The notes: generated by a model from the sequence alone, not told the origin. A stretch of DNA of 64,000 nt from Acidobacteriota bacterium (GCA_025463135.1 JAOAPY010000030.1:62001-126000), one strand, 5' to 3'; numbered from the stretch's first letter, positions 9,440 through 18,724 are shown. Numbers and translations: made by a program.

Positions 9440-10453
9440 ATGACCCGACTCGAACGACTGCAGAAGAATGGCCTCCGCCGGCTCGGCACACCGAAGCGAG
9501 GGTTTCGTTATGTTACCGCTGATGGGGCCAGGGTCTCTCGCGCTGACCGGAAGCGCATTGATGCCCTGCGTATTCCTCCGGCCTGGACCAGCGTGGCCAT
9601 CAACCCCTCCGCGGGTGGCGCGATCCAGGTGGTCGGCATGGATGCGGCCGGACGTTGGCAATATCTCTACCATGAGAACCAGATCAAGCGTCGCGAGCGT
9701 AAGAAACTCGAGCGGCTGCTGAAGTTTTCCGAGCAATTGCCGCACATGCGCAAGATTGTCGCGCGTGATCTGCGCAAGACGGATCTGGGCCGCGAACGGG
9801 TCATGGCCTCAATCCTGCGCATACTCTCAACGTGTTTTATCCGGCCGGGCAGTCATATCTATGCCAACGAGAATGGCAGTTATGGATTGGCTACGCTTCG
9901 GACCCGACATGTGCGCGTACGCGGCGATTTGATTGAGTTCAATTTCCGCGGCAAGAGCGGCGTCGAGCAGCATAGCGAGTTAAAGGATCGCCAGGTGGCA
10001 AAAATTGTGCGCGCACTTCTACGCGCGCCCGGCTGGGAAGTCTTCAAGTACCAGAATGGCGATAGTCAATTCGTCAATGTGACCCGCTCACACATCAACA
10101 ACTATATTAAAGAGGTTATGGGTGGGAATTTCAGCGCCAAGGACTTTCGCACCTGGGCAGGCACTTTCGTGTGCGCTTGTGCTCTGGCCCGAGTCGATCC
10201 GGAAATGCCCGACACCAGGACCGGGCGAAAGCGAAGAGTGGTCCAGGCGATCAAAGAGACCGCAAAGGTCCTCGGCAACACGCCGGCGGTTTGTCGCTCG
10301 GCATATATTTCTCCCGAGGTGCTGGAGAGTTTCGAACGCGGTAAAGTAATGGGGACGTATTTTGAAACGGTTGAACAACTGGTCAATCATCGCGGCAAGC
10401 AGATGCACGCAGCTGAGCGGGCGCTGCTGCGACTGCTTAAAGGGAAAGCCTGA
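9440..10453 (+). CDS. DNA topoisomerase IB (poxvirus/eukaryote type)
   Basis: The enzyme relaxes supercoils by nicking one strand through a 3'-phosphotyrosyl link. The N-terminal beta-barrel domain (about 1-90) has the RYVTADGARV and RIPPAWTSVAI motifs typical of bacterial TopIB. The catalytic domain shows RPGSHIYANENGSYGLATL, the strand with FRGKSG (catalytic Lys), a KDFRTWAGT block (Arg/His-type pentad region) and CRSAYISPEV with the likely nucleophile Tyr289. At 337 residues it matches bacterial TopIB (about 320-350). The neighbours PolX and DNA ligase suggest a DNA-repair or maintenance setting, but each gene is separated by repeat-rich spacers, so an operon is not proven. Confidence 0.93.
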   Translation: MTRLERLQKNGLRRLGTPKRGFRYVTADGARVSRADRKRIDALRIPPAWTSVAINPSAGGAIQVVGMDAAGRWQYLYHENQIKRRERKKLERLLKFSEQLPHMRKIVARDLRKTDLGRERVMASILRILSTCFIRPGSHIYANENGSYGLATLRTRHVRVRGDLIEFNFRGKSGVEQHSELKDRQVAKIVRALLRAPGWEVFKYQNGDSQFVNVTRSHINNYIKEVMGGNFSAKDFRTWAGTFVCACALARVDPEMPDTRTGRKRRVVQAIKETAKVLGNTPAVCRSAYISPEVLESFERGKVMGTYFETVEQLVNHRGKQMHAAERALLRLLKGKA

Positions 10454-10530
10454 GCATTTTCCATTTGAGATTTGGCATTCTCATTTGGTCATCGTCTAGC
10501 TCACTCGAGAATACAGAGTTTTTTGCCGGC

Positions 10531-10557
10531 AATGAAAAATGAGAAATGAGAAATGAT
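10531..10557. repeat. Heptanucleotide array (AAATGAG)n
   Basis: Short degenerate array of 7-nt units, about four copies, in the topoisomerase-ligase spacer. Confidence 0.65.
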
Positions 10558-10569
10558 GAATTCAATTTT

Positions 10570-10715
10570 GAAGTGCAACAGTTGCATTCGTCGTCGCTCC
10601 ACAGGAGCGAGATGTTTATAGCCACGAGCGCACGCTCAAAGATTATCGGTCCGTTAAGAGCGAAACCCGGTGGGGGAAGCAAAAGCGGTTGCGTTCCTAC
10701 GGAGAGCCTCGGTGA
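10570..10715. repeat. Element family D, copy 1 (GCTCC-GGAGC ... GATGTTTATAG)
   Basis: The hairpin CGCTCC-ACA-GGAGCG at about 10594-10609 is followed by AGATGTTTATAG. The remaining 100 nt keep word-by-word similarity to 27118-27300, including the AAAGCGGTTGCGTTCCT/AAAGCGATTGCGCTCCT stretch. A plus-strand frame at 10546-10782 runs through it but has no ribosome site or protein-like composition. This element and the adjacent array account for most of the 336-nt gene-free spacer. Confidence 0.75.
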
Positions 10716-10789
10716 GCCAATTACTCAGGCTGGCATGAAAGATTCTGAAATGCGACTCAGCCGCCGATACGGATCGCTCTGATAAAGCC

Positions 10790-11803
10790 ATGCCTAAGCA
10801 ACTCCCAATCAAGCAGCCATATCCGCCGATGGAAGCGCAATTGGTCGAGAAGATCCCTGCCGGCGCAGACTGGCAGTACGAGCCCAAGTGGGACGGCTTT
10901 CGCTGTCTGGCATTTCGCAATGAGGCCCAGCTCGAGCTCCAATCAAAATCAGGGCAGTCGCTCACACGCTATTTTCCGGAACTGGTCGACTCTCTTTTGA
11001 AATTGAAGGCCAAACAATTTGTCCTTGATGGTGAAATCATCATTCCCACAAAGGGTGGCTCCTCGTTCGATGATCTGCTGCTCAGAATTCATCCGGCAAA
11101 AAGCCGGGTTGAGAAGCTGGCTCTCGAAACGCCGGCACGATTTTTGGTTTTCGATCTTCTGGTGGATGCGGCCGGCAAATCACTTGCCGGTGAGCCGCTT
11201 AAGATTCGTCGCCGCGAATTGGAAGGCTTCACCAAACAATACTTCCAGGAGAAAGAGCGCCTGCAGCTTTCGCCGCGCACACGCACCCTGGCCACCGCGC
11301 AAAAGTGGCTCAACTCCGCGCGGATTGGTTTTGACGGCGTGGTTGCCAAGCGCTTGGATCTTCCTTATGCCTCGGGCGAGCGGACTGCCATGCAGAAGAT
11401 CAAGCGCATGCGCACCGCCGATTGCGTGGTGGGCGGCTTTCGCTACGCGTCGAATGCCAAAGTCGTGGGCTCGCTGTTGCTTGGCTTGTATGACAGCGAT
11501 GGTTTGCTGCACCACGTCGGTTTTACTTCCAGCTTTAACGCAGCGGAAAAGAAAGAGCTAACTACAATTCTGAAGCCGCTGATCAAACCACCTGGCTTTA
11601 CCGGCAATGCGCCGGGTGGGCCGAGCCGTTGGAGCACCAAGCGCTCTGCTGAATGGGAGCCCTTGGAGACAAAGCTGGTGATCGAGGTCCAATACGATCA
11701 TTTCAGCGGCGGCCGTTTTCGTCACGGCACTCGTTTACTGCGCTGGCGCTTCGATAAAAAGCCGCGGCAGTGCGACTTCAAACAAATCCCCGCCGCGAAG
11801 TAG
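10790..11803 (+). CDS. ligC: ATP-dependent DNA ligase, LigC-like
   Basis: This is a nucleotidyltransferase plus OB-fold ligase that seals nicks via a lysyl-AMP intermediate. Motif I is EPKWDGFR with Lys33; motif III is FLVFDLL near residue 122; motif IV is FDGVVAKR near 181; motif V is MQKIKRMRTADCVVGG near 200-215. The OB domain follows to about residue 330. At 337 residues it matches the minimal LigC class (for example M. tuberculosis LigC, 358). There is no N-terminal DNA-binding domain, and the polymerase and 3'-phosphoesterase parts of LigD are absent. No ku gene is visible nearby. The stop codon TAG is the first three bases of a family-B repeat. Confidence 0.92.
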   Translation: MPKQLPIKQPYPPMEAQLVEKIPAGADWQYEPKWDGFRCLAFRNEAQLELQSKSGQSLTRYFPELVDSLLKLKAKQFVLDGEIIIPTKGGSSFDDLLLRIHPAKSRVEKLALETPARFLVFDLLVDAAGKSLAGEPLKIRRRELEGFTKQYFQEKERLQLSPRTRTLATAQKWLNSARIGFDGVVAKRLDLPYASGERTAMQKIKRMRTADCVVGGFRYASNAKVVGSLLLGLYDSDGLLHHVGFTSSFNAAEKKELTTILKPLIKPPGFTGNAPGGPSRWSTKRSAEWEPLETKLVIEVQYDHFSGGRFRHGTRLLRWRFDKKPRQCDFKQIPAAK

Positions 11804-11865
11804 CACAGACTTCAGAAACCGGTGATCAGCTCTTCGCGAGAGACACAGACTGAAGTTTGTGCTAC
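11801..11865. repeat. Inverted-repeat element family B, copy 1
   Basis: The left arm TAGCACAGACTTCAG starts on the ligase stop codon; the right arm at 11844-11864 carries CACAGACTGAAGTTTGTGCTA. Other copies are at 40960, 45839 and 49669. Confidence 0.85.
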
Positions 11866-11938
11866 TCATCCCCAATCCCAGCGCTTTCGTGTATCATTTT
11901 CCGGCTCATAAATTTTCGCGCGGATCTCTCTTAAAAAC

Positions 11939-14224
11939 ATGAAACGAAATATTCTGCTGGTCTCTGGACTCCTTCTGTTACTGGTTCCGGTCGCGCTCCA
12001 GGCGCAACAGTCGGATCTCATCCGCCTGACTGTCGATTCCGTTTTTAGTTACGGATCCAAATCACTTGGTCCGGTGCGATGGAGCGCGGATGGCGGCGGC
12101 TATCTGGCCCTGGAACCTTCAACGAGCAAGCCCGGGTCGCTCGACATTGTCCGTTACGACGCCAACAGCGGCGAGCGTTCGATCAAAGTGGCAGCCGAAA
12201 AACTTGTGCCGACCCAAGCCTCAGTGCCGCTGTCGATTGAAGAGTTCGATCTCAGTCCGGACGACCAGCAGTTGCTCATCTTTACGAATTCAGCGCGGGT
12301 CTGGCGCAGCAATACACGCGGCGATTATTGGGTGCTCGATCTCAAGAGCTGGAAACTGCGAAAGCTCGGCGGCGAGGCAGCCAAACCCGCGACGTTAATG
12401 TTCGCGAAGTTCTCGCCGGATGGAACACGCGTGGGCTTTGTGCGGGAAAATAATATCTACGTTGAAAGTCCGGGAGACAATTCCATTACGCAACTGACCA
12501 CGGATGGTTCGCGCTATTTGGTCAACGGCACGTTTGATTGGGTTTATGAAGAGGAGTTGTTCTGTCGCGATGGTTGGCGCTGGAGCCCTGATGGCAAGCA
12601 GATCGCCTACTGGCAACTGAATTCCGAAGGTGTGAAAGAGATGCAGCTCATCAATAACACTGCCGGTCTGTATCCCGCTATTGTTTCATTCCCTTATCCG
12701 AAAGCCGGCGAGATGAATTCCGCCGCACGCGTAGGCGTGGTCGCGGCAACTGGCGGTACCACGCGCTGGTTTGATATTGCCGGCGACCCGCGCAATAACT
12801 ACCTGCCGCGTATGGAATGGGCGGCAAGTTCAGACGAAGTCATCATCCAGCAACTCAACCGGCTCCAAAACACCAACGTGGTTATGCTGGGCGACACGCA
12901 CAGCGGCAAAGTGCGTCCTGTACTTACTGAAAAGGACGATGCGTGGGTGGACATTGCCTGGGGCGATATCGATTGGGACAAGACCGGACTGGCGCGCGGC
13001 GATGCCGAGTGGATCGATGGCGGCAAACATTTTCTTTGGGCCAGCGAACGCGACGGCTGGCGTCATATCTATTCCATTTCACGCGACGGCAAGGACGTGA
13101 AATGCATTACGCCGGGAAATTTCGATATCACCAGTGTGGAAAGAGTTGATGACGCCCACGGCTTCGTCTATTTCGAAGCGTCCCCAGACAATGCCGGACA
13201 GCGTTACCTCTTTCGCGAGCGTTTGGATGGCAATGGCCGAGCGGAACAGTTGACGCCGGCCAGTGAGGCCGGCACTCATGGATACAACATTTCTCCGCGG
13301 GGCGATCTGGCGCTGCACACCTTCTCGACGTTCAACAGGGTACCGGTCACGAACATCGTGCGGCTGCCGCAGCACGCAGTAGTCCGTACCTTGATCGATA
13401 ACCACGTTCTCCAGGAACGCCTGGCAAAGTTACAGCCCACGCCCTCCGAATTTTTCAAAGTAGATATCGGAGATGGAGTACAACTGGATGGCTGGATGAT
13501 CAAGCCGCCCGACTTCGATCCGCATAAGCATTACCCCGTACTCTTTTATGTCTACGGTGAACCCTGGGGCCAAACCGTGCAGGATGCCTGGGGCGGAGCG
13601 ACGCGTATGTGGCATACGATGCTGGCACAGCAGGGCTATATCATCATGAGCGTCGATAATCGCGGCACGCCGGCGCCGCGCGGCCGCGCCTGGCGCAAGA
13701 TCATCTATCGCAAGATGGGTATCGTTAACTCTTTGGACCAGGCGAACGCGGCGCGGGCCATAGCCAAATGGCCTTTTGTCGATGCGACGCGCATCGGCAT
13801 CTGGGGCTGGAGCGGCGGGGGCTCTTCTACTTTGAATGCGATGTTTCGCTATCCGGATGTCTATCAGGTGGGTTTGTCCGTGGCTCCGGTGCCCGACCTG
13901 CGTTACTACGACACGATCTATCAGGAGCGCTACTGCGCCTTGCCACAAGATCATCCCGACGAATGGAAACAAAGTTCGCCCATTACTTTTGCCGCGCAAC
14001 TAAAAGGACAGCTGATGGTTGTTCACGGGACGGGCGATGACAACGTTCACTATCAGGGGACTGAGGAGTTGATCAACGCGCTGGTCGCGGCAAACAAGCC
14101 GTTCTCGATGATGGCTTATCCGAACCGCTCGCATGGCATTTTTGAAGGTCCCGGCACCACGAAGCATCTTTACAATCTGTTTACTCGCTACATCAACGAG
14201 AAACTGCCGCCGGGGGGAAGGTAA
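11939..14224 (+). CDS. Exported dipeptidyl-peptidase IV (family S9B)
   Basis: The protein has a signal peptide (residues 1-22, ending VALQAQ), an N-terminal eight-bladed propeller domain (DPPIV_N, about 40-480) and a C-terminal alpha/beta-hydrolase domain. The catalytic triad is visible: Ser625 in GWSGGG, Asp near 701 in GTGDDNVH, His near 732 in NRSHGI. The VYEEEL glutamate motif near residue 201-206 binds the substrate N-terminus in this family. The enzyme removes Xaa-Pro (or Xaa-Ala) dipeptides from peptides outside the cytoplasmic membrane. Length (761) is normal. The nucleophile elbow has Gly where most members have Tyr (GWSGGG rather than GWSYGG), a small deviation near the oxyanion hole; because that tyrosine neighbours the nucleophile, kinetics may differ. 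Confidence 0.93.
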   Translation: MKRNILLVSGLLLLLVPVALQAQQSDLIRLTVDSVFSYGSKSLGPVRWSADGGGYLALEPSTSKPGSLDIVRYDANSGERSIKVAAEKLVPTQASVPLSIEEFDLSPDDQQLLIFTNSARVWRSNTRGDYWVLDLKSWKLRKLGGEAAKPATLMFAKFSPDGTRVGFVRENNIYVESPGDNSITQLTTDGSRYLVNGTFDWVYEEELFCRDGWRWSPDGKQIAYWQLNSEGVKEMQLINNTAGLYPAIVSFPYPKAGEMNSAARVGVVAATGGTTRWFDIAGDPRNNYLPRMEWAASSDEVIIQQLNRLQNTNVVMLGDTHSGKVRPVLTEKDDAWVDIAWGDIDWDKTGLARGDAEWIDGGKHFLWASERDGWRHIYSISRDGKDVKCITPGNFDITSVERVDDAHGFVYFEASPDNAGQRYLFRERLDGNGRAEQLTPASEAGTHGYNISPRGDLALHTFSTFNRVPVTNIVRLPQHAVVRTLIDNHVLQERLAKLQPTPSEFFKVDIGDGVQLDGWMIKPPDFDPHKHYPVLFYVYGEPWGQTVQDAWGGATRMWHTMLAQQGYIIMSVDNRGTPAPRGRAWRKIIYRKMGIVNSLDQANAARAIAKWPFVDATRIGIWGWSGGGSSTLNAMFRYPDVYQVGLSVAPVPDLRYYDTIYQERYCALPQDHPDEWKQSSPITFAAQLKGQLMVVHGTGDDNVHYQGTEELINALVAANKPFSMMAYPNRSHGIFEGPGTTKHLYNLFTRYINEKLPPGGR

Positions 14225-14622
14225 GGGGAAGGCGGGAGGCGGTAGGCAGGAGGCGGAAGTTAGGAGGCAGGAGCAGGAGGCAGGAGCAGGGGGCAGACCC
14301 GTCAGTACCGCCTGCGTTGGCGGGTGGGTGGCGGTAAGACAGACAATCCGCAGATTCCACCGATTACACGGATTCAAAAAGCCAATACCGAAAACCGCAA
14401 GCCAGGAAAACAAAAACCAAAAACAAAGATCGAAGATCGAACATCAAAGATCAAAGATCAAGGTTCCAAAGTTCAAAGTTCAAAGTTCAAAGTTCAAAGA
14501 CCAAAGTTCAAAGACCAAAGACCAAAGACCAAAGACCAAGACCAAAGACCAAAGACCAAAGACCAAAGGGTACTGGTGCAGTTTGATGGAACGCTCCCGG
14601 TTCTGTAACGATGGTTTCAGCG
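14225..14622. repeat. Gene-free spacer made of heptanucleotide arrays
   Basis: 14228-14295 is an array of GGAGGCA/GGAGGCG-type 7-nt units. 14405-14575 holds successive 7-nt arrays that shift from GATCGAA and GATCAAA to GTTCAAA and then GACCAAA units. The transition units differ by single bases, as if each array evolved from its neighbour. Frames crossing it (14133-14633, 14324-14608) give KDQRPKTKDQ-like low-complexity translations and are rejected as genes. Confidence 0.85.
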
Positions 14623-16089
14623 CTATTGAATGAAGAATTTCGGCGCTAGCATTTGATCGCCGCATGACGTGTCGAGCTTGATTGGATCGGGCTCACCTAA
14701 AAACTTCATAATCACACCATCGAAGCACTCAAAGTTTGTGAGGCCCATCGGAACATGCGCGTGGTTGCGTATGATCCAGAGTCTGCTGTTTGGCAGGTGA
14801 GAAGCGACTTCCGCCGCCCAATCAGGCGCAGTTACCGGATCCATATAGCCGGAAATAATCAACACCGGCGCCTTCGCGACCACGGGTTCCTGGTAATCTG
14901 CCGGCAGACTGCCTCGGGGCCAATACTTGCAGGCGCGCACCTGTTGTTCGACGCGATAGTTGCCAAAGAAAGTCTTGCTGTTCATCTGCTCCGCGGCCCG
15001 CGTGTCGATAAATGGCACGTCCTCAGTGCAGGTAACTGAGAGATACATGCCATCGGCGATAGACGCCGCGACTTTCATTGCCGGATTGTCGGGGATAGCT
15101 ACTTTTAGAAAAGGCGTGAAGTTGCCCTTGGCTGCTTGATGGATAATGAAAGGCACTCGGCGTGCGCTCGGCGGAGCGTAGAGCTGACTGCGTAACTCCT
15201 CCGCGAATTGTTCGCGGCGAATCTCCAACTCAATTTCCGGACCGGCCGAATGCTCGCTCCCAATTGCCGGAAAAGGAGTTGCCGTTCGCCGATATTTGAC
15301 TCGGGCGGGATTCCGCCCGAGCGCTGCAAGCAGCTCGTTGAACTCCTCTCGCAATCGCGGATACTCCCTGTTGCAGTCAACGTCCGCCTCGCAATCAGCA
15401 AAGAGCAGGTCCATCCCCCGCTGCCCGTTTCGAGCGTGATACATCGGCACTCTGGCATTGGTGGGTACTACTCCCATCAACACTACGCTTCGTACGCGGT
15501 CCGGATGCTGGCGCAAGTAGACGAGTGCGGCACGTGTCCCGTAAGAGAGACCGATGAGATTTATGCGTTCGTAGCCAAGCCACGCGCGTACGTCGTCCAG
15601 ATCATCCATCGCTATTGACGTGGTATATTGCGTGAGATCCGCAAGTCGCTCTAATTTCGCGCGGCAGGCTTCGACATATTTCACCGGGTACGTTTCATCT
15701 AGATAATCCTCTTCGATCTTGTCGCAACGCAGCGGGTTGGACTCGCCGGTGCCTCTTTGATCAACCAGAACAACGTCGCTGTGACGGCGATATTCTCTTA
15801 AAGCAGTCGTGTAGTACCAGGCGCCGGAAGTCGTATCCAGGCCCGGGCCGCCAGCGAGATCAAACAGCGGCGCCTGCTTGTTCTTCGACTCCAGTGCCGG
15901 GAGCACAACCACGTTGAGACTAATCTTGCGGCCTTTGTGCGTCCGCCGATTTTCAAAGACGGAGAGCTTGCCGCATAGTAATTCCTCGTCCACTCCGGAT
16001 AGCTTGCACGGCTTTAGTGGGCCGTTTGCGCTGGCAGTCAGGAAAGAAACCGCCATGATGACGGCCGCTAATGCGAGTTGCTTCAGCAT
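14623..16089 (-). CDS. Exported alpha/beta hydrolase (TAP/proline-iminopeptidase-like)
   Basis: The signal peptide is at 1-21 (ends ASANG). The alpha/beta-hydrolase core follows: oxyanion region LAGGPG near residue 79, DQRGTGES near 112, nucleophile elbow GLSYGT near 179, catalytic Asp in SGYMDPVTAP near 420 and His in RNHAHVPMG near 446. The split architecture with a long lid and a C-terminal TAP-like region is that of secreted tri/tetrapeptidyl-aminopeptidase-like hydrolases; substrate is probably peptides, but an esterase role is possible. Two extra cysteines (CKLSG, LLCGKL) near the mature N-terminus fit an exported disulfide. It is transcribed alone, tail-to-tail with the peptidase gene. 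Confidence 0.85.
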   Translation of the reverse strand: MLKQLALAAVIMAVSFLTASANGPLKPCKLSGVDEELLCGKLSVFENRRTHKGRKISLNVVVLPALESKNKQAPLFDLAGGPGLDTTSGAWYYTTALREYRRHSDVVLVDQRGTGESNPLRCDKIEEDYLDETYPVKYVEACRAKLERLADLTQYTTSIAMDDLDDVRAWLGYERINLIGLSYGTRAALVYLRQHPDRVRSVVLMGVVPTNARVPMYHARNGQRGMDLLFADCEADVDCNREYPRLREEFNELLAALGRNPARVKYRRTATPFPAIGSEHSAGPEIELEIRREQFAEELRSQLYAPPSARRVPFIIHQAAKGNFTPFLKVAIPDNPAMKVAASIADGMYLSVTCTEDVPFIDTRAAEQMNSKTFFGNYRVEQQVRACKYWPRGSLPADYQEPVVAKAPVLIISGYMDPVTAPDWAAEVASHLPNSRLWIIRNHAHVPMGLTNFECFDGVIMKFLGEPDPIKLDTSCGDQMLAPKFFIQ

Positions 16090-16493
16090 GCGACGGCATC
16101 ATAACAGGTAAGAATGGCCTCTGAGACTTGAAGTAGCTAAGGGTCGCATGGACCTCGTAGAATTCTATTCCTCTCCGCCCGTCGCGTTTTTCGCACAGCG
16201 CTTCCATCCGCGCCAGATCTTGGTGACCTCCGCGGGAGCGTGATCGGGTGCCTCGTGGTCCTTCCAGGTCGAATCTTCACAAAGAAGTCAACCACCGTTT
16301 CCAATACGACTACTATTCACCTGACAACAAAAAAACAACAAAAGGACTAGAACATTGTCTGGCGTGGAAACATCATAAGAATGCGAGTTGCACACGAATC
16401 GGTACGCAGGAGCTCTGACAAAAGCGACTCATAAGGATGAATGGTTGAGGGTTCTCAAGGTGGAAAACCCGAAGAACGAAAGGGAAGGAAATA
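16090..16493. other. Divergent promoter spacer, no gene seen
   Basis: 404 nt lie between two genes transcribed away from each other. It must hold both promoters, but I cannot assign -35/-10 boxes with confidence. An A-rich run (16328-16345) lies upstream of the BON gene. Confidence 0.4.
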
Positions 16494-17084
16494 ATGAAAA
16501 AGATTAATTTAGCAGCGATTACCGCGGGATTGATAATGGGCGTTTCGTTTTGTGGATTGACAGTGCAGACGGCGACGGCAACGCCGAACCGTCCGGTGAC
16601 TACGGTACCGAGCGACGGCCCCAGCCAATCTCGTTTGGCAAAACAGGTAAGGCACAAATTGTTAATGCTTCCTTACTACGGCGTGTTTGATAACTTGGCT
16701 TACAGCATCGACGGCAGCAGAGTAACTCTGCACGGACAGGTTGTGCGCCCTTCGACTCGCACGGACGCAGCTCGTAGCGTAGCCGGGATCGAGGGTGTGA
16801 GTCAGGTGGTCAACAAGATTGAGGTCTTACCACCGTCGGGCTTTGACGATTCGATTCGGACTCGGACTTATCGCGCTCTGGCCCGAACCGGCGGATTGTA
16901 TCGCTATTTCATGGGCTCCAATCCGTCGCTCCACATCGTCGTCAACCGCGGCCAGGTCACACTCACCGGTGTTGTGGGTAGTAAGTTGGATAAGCAACTC
17001 GCTTATATGACTGCGCGCCAGGTTTCGGGTGCGTTCTCAGTTACCAATGATTTGCAGGTCGAAGGCGAAGGCGAAGCGCGGTAA
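16494..17084 (+). CDS. Exported protein with two BON domains
   Basis: The N-terminal signal peptide (about 1-29, ending ATATP) is followed by two BON repeats (about 47-110 and 122-190). Each has the hydrophobic-glycine pattern of the fold (VTLHGQVVRPSTR...VAGIEGVSQVVNKIEV, and VTLTGVVGS...VSGAFSVTNDLQV). BON domains bind phospholipid or other envelope components, as in OsmY, and such proteins are often stress-induced. A purine-rich ribosome site (GGGAAGGAAATA at 16480-16491) precedes the ATG. A strong terminator follows at 17135. Function beyond periplasmic envelope maintenance is unknown. Confidence 0.85.
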   Translation: MKKINLAAITAGLIMGVSFCGLTVQTATATPNRPVTTVPSDGPSQSRLAKQVRHKLLMLPYYGVFDNLAYSIDGSRVTLHGQVVRPSTRTDAARSVAGIEGVSQVVNKIEVLPPSGFDDSIRTRTYRALARTGGLYRYFMGSNPSLHIVVNRGQVTLTGVVGSKLDKQLAYMTARQVSGAFSVTNDLQVEGEGEAR

Positions 17085-17134
17085 GGCAGGAGCAGTCGGC
17101 TGCAGAAGCGTAGTAGTTTGCCGACAAAAGTCAG

Positions 17135-17175
17135 CCGGCCGGGTTGGAGTGATTCCAGCCCGGCCGGTTTTGTTT
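17135..17175. terminator. Rho-independent terminator, probably bidirectional
   Basis: CCGGCCGGGTTGG (17135-17147) pairs with CCAGCCCGGCCGG (17155-17167) in a 13-bp stem with one G-U pair. It is followed by TTTTGTTT on the plus strand. It lies between convergent genes (BON protein and the small basic protein) and could serve both. Confidence 0.82.
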
Positions 17176-17190
17176 AGTGGGTGGCTTTGA

Positions 17191-17421
17191 TTAGTGCTTG
17201 TTGCCGTTTCCGGTCTTCATCTCGTTGTGTTTTCTGCCCCAGCGGCGATGTCGACGTACGCGGCGATGGCGGCGGCGGCCCATGTGCTTGCCGCTCATGT
17301 CCCCCATCTTGTTGGTGGTACTGCTATTGGTGTTTTGAGCGAATGACGAACTTTCAAACACCAAGCATCCGAAGGCCATGGTGGCAATCAGTGCTAACGC
17401 CATGATCAGTTTCTTTCTCAT
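17191..17421 (-). CDS. Small exported His/Arg-rich protein
   Basis: This is a 76-residue protein with a clear signal peptide (MRKKLIMALALIATMAFG..., cleavage likely after SSSFAQ) and a mature part rich in Arg, His, Lys and Met (GKHMGRRRHRRVRRHRRW). The start at 17421 is chosen over an upstream ATG at 17448 because AGGAG lies nine bases before it and the signal peptide begins there. The basic His/Met-rich mature peptide might bind metal or nucleic acid or anionic polymers in the periplasm; this is inference, and I recognise no named family. Confidence 0.65.
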   Translation of the reverse strand: MRKKLIMALALIATMAFGCLVFESSSFAQNTNSSTTNKMGDMSGKHMGRRRHRRVRRHRRWGRKHNEMKTGNGNKH

Positions 17422-17636
17422 CTTGTTAAGCTCCTTGGAAAACGTCATAGGATTTTGCGAGGGCAGAGCAATTTAGTCCGCGGCGACCGTTTAGTCAATA
17501 GAAAGCTCTTAAAGTCAGCGGCCCCGTTGTTGCAAATGTCTTTAACGTTGATACGTTTATACGGCGGTCCCGGCAGAGCGTGAGTAGTATCAAGACACGC
17601 TGACTGTAGGTTTGTACTGGAAAGGTGCAGATAGTG

Positions 17637-17743
17637 GGATCGCAGGCATCTTGCCCCTCGCTCGCCCTATCGGGCACTCAGGGCTTAATCGGCAAGTTTG
17701 TACTGGGGTACGTTTACAGCAGGCAGGACGCCTGCGGTCCAGG
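17637..17743. repeat. Inverted-repeat element (family A-like) that abuts a ribosome site
   Basis: GGGATCGCAGGCATCTTGCCC at the left is matched by a GGCAGGACGCCTGCGGTCC arm at 17721-17740. The AGGAGG Shine-Dalgarno of the next gene (17741-17746) directly follows the right arm. The rest of the 17422-17752 spacer shows nothing I can name. Confidence 0.6.
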
Positions 17744-17752
17744 AGGCACGTC

Positions 17753-18550
17753 ATGGAATCAGTCGTTGGCATTTTTCAATCAAGAACCGCTGCGGATGAG
17801 GCCGTCCGGCAGATCAAAGCAATCGGCGTCGGCGAAGAAGGCATCACGTTGCTGCGGCCGGGTACGCCTGATGAACAGGTTGAATCTTCTACCACCATCA
17901 GCGATACGGAGTCGCCCGGGATGGGCCAAGCGATGGGCGGCGCCGTCGGCGGCGCGTTAGGTGTGGCCGGGGGAGCATCTTTGGGTCTCGCCGTAGCCAG
18001 CCTGTTCATTCCGGGTGTTGGTCCTATCCTGGTTGCCGGCGCGTTAGGCGCCGCTTTGCTGGGAAGCGGCGGCGTCGTTGCTGGGATGGCTGCGGGCGAG
18101 GCGCTGGAGGAAGGACTGACCAAGGGTCTGCCGCACGACGAACTGTTTGTCTATGAACACGCCTTGCGACACGGCCATAGTGTTGTGATCGTCTCTGTAA
18201 ACAATGCTGATACTGCCGAGCGAGTGCGTCATGTTCTGGAGCGAGCAGGCGCGGAGAGCATTGATGCGGCGCGCGAGAGTTGGTGGCTCGGAGTGCGAGA
18301 TGCCGAGCAAGTCGAGTACGAGCGCAACGGTGGCAGCTTTCTGCAGGACGAAACAAGTTATCGGCGCGGGTTTGAAGCCGCCTTGCACCCGAGCATGCGT
18401 CGCAGGTCTTTCGACGATGCGGCGAGCGAGTTGAGAGAGCGTCATCAGGGCACGAGCGCCGAACGGCCTTTCCGCGCCGGTTATGAACGAGGCCAGGCGC
18501 TTCAGCGCAGCTGGGAGAAAGAGCAGGGACGCGCTACGGGGTTGAAGTAG
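17753..18550 (+). CDS. YflT-like (general stress 17M) domain protein with glycine-rich membrane hairpin
   Basis: The N-terminal 45 residues (ESVVGIFQSRTAADEAVRQIKAIGVGEEGITLL) match the heat-induced stress protein YflT domain. A Gly/Ala-rich hydrophobic segment (about 65-125, GGAVGGALGVAGGASLGLAVASLF... and VAGALGAALLGSGGVVAGMAAG) could form a membrane hairpin. A second half with YEHALRHGHSVVIVSV and a charged C-terminal region follows. The start is the ATG with AGGAGG at 17741-17746; the frame opens further upstream (17612), but that part is repeat sequence. Such proteins are linked to general stress; molecular role unknown. Confidence 0.8.
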   Translation: MESVVGIFQSRTAADEAVRQIKAIGVGEEGITLLRPGTPDEQVESSTTISDTESPGMGQAMGGAVGGALGVAGGASLGLAVASLFIPGVGPILVAGALGAALLGSGGVVAGMAAGEALEEGLTKGLPHDELFVYEHALRHGHSVVIVSVNNADTAERVRHVLERAGAESIDAARESWWLGVRDAEQVEYERNGGSFLQDETSYRRGFEAALHPSMRRRSFDDAASELRERHQGTSAERPFRAGYERGQALQRSWEKEQGRATGLK

Positions 18551-18552
18551 TA

Positions 18553-18630
18553 AAACCGGAGACACGGCGACACGGAGACACGGACACACGGGGAAGCGAG
18601 GACACGGCGACGCGGAGACACGGAGGGCAG
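18553..18630. repeat. Octanucleotide array (GACACGGM)n
   Basis: About nine 8-nt units (GACACGGC, GACACGGA, GACGCGGA and variants) just after the YflT-like gene. Confidence 0.75.
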
Positions 18631-18660
18631 CGTTGGATCTTATCCTCATGCCACGGAACA

Positions 18661-18716
18661 AAGAACAAAAACCAAAGGCCAAAGCCCAAAGGCCAAAGAC
18701 CTAAGACCAAAGAACA
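18661..18716. repeat. Heptanucleotide array (GACCAAA/GGCCAAA)n
   Basis: About eight 7-nt units of ACCAAAG, GCCAAAG and CCCAAAG type, ending just before the start of the proline-rich frame at 18725. Confidence 0.75.
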
Positions 18717-18724
18717 CTAAAACC

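Noticed and set aside
10546-10782. 78-codon frame before the ligase
   Set aside because: It runs through a family D element and lacks a ribosome site.
14133-14633. Plus-strand frame through the 14.4-kb spacer
   Set aside because: Translation is a low-complexity read-out of 7-nt repeats (KDQRPKTKDQ...), overlapping the peptidase end.
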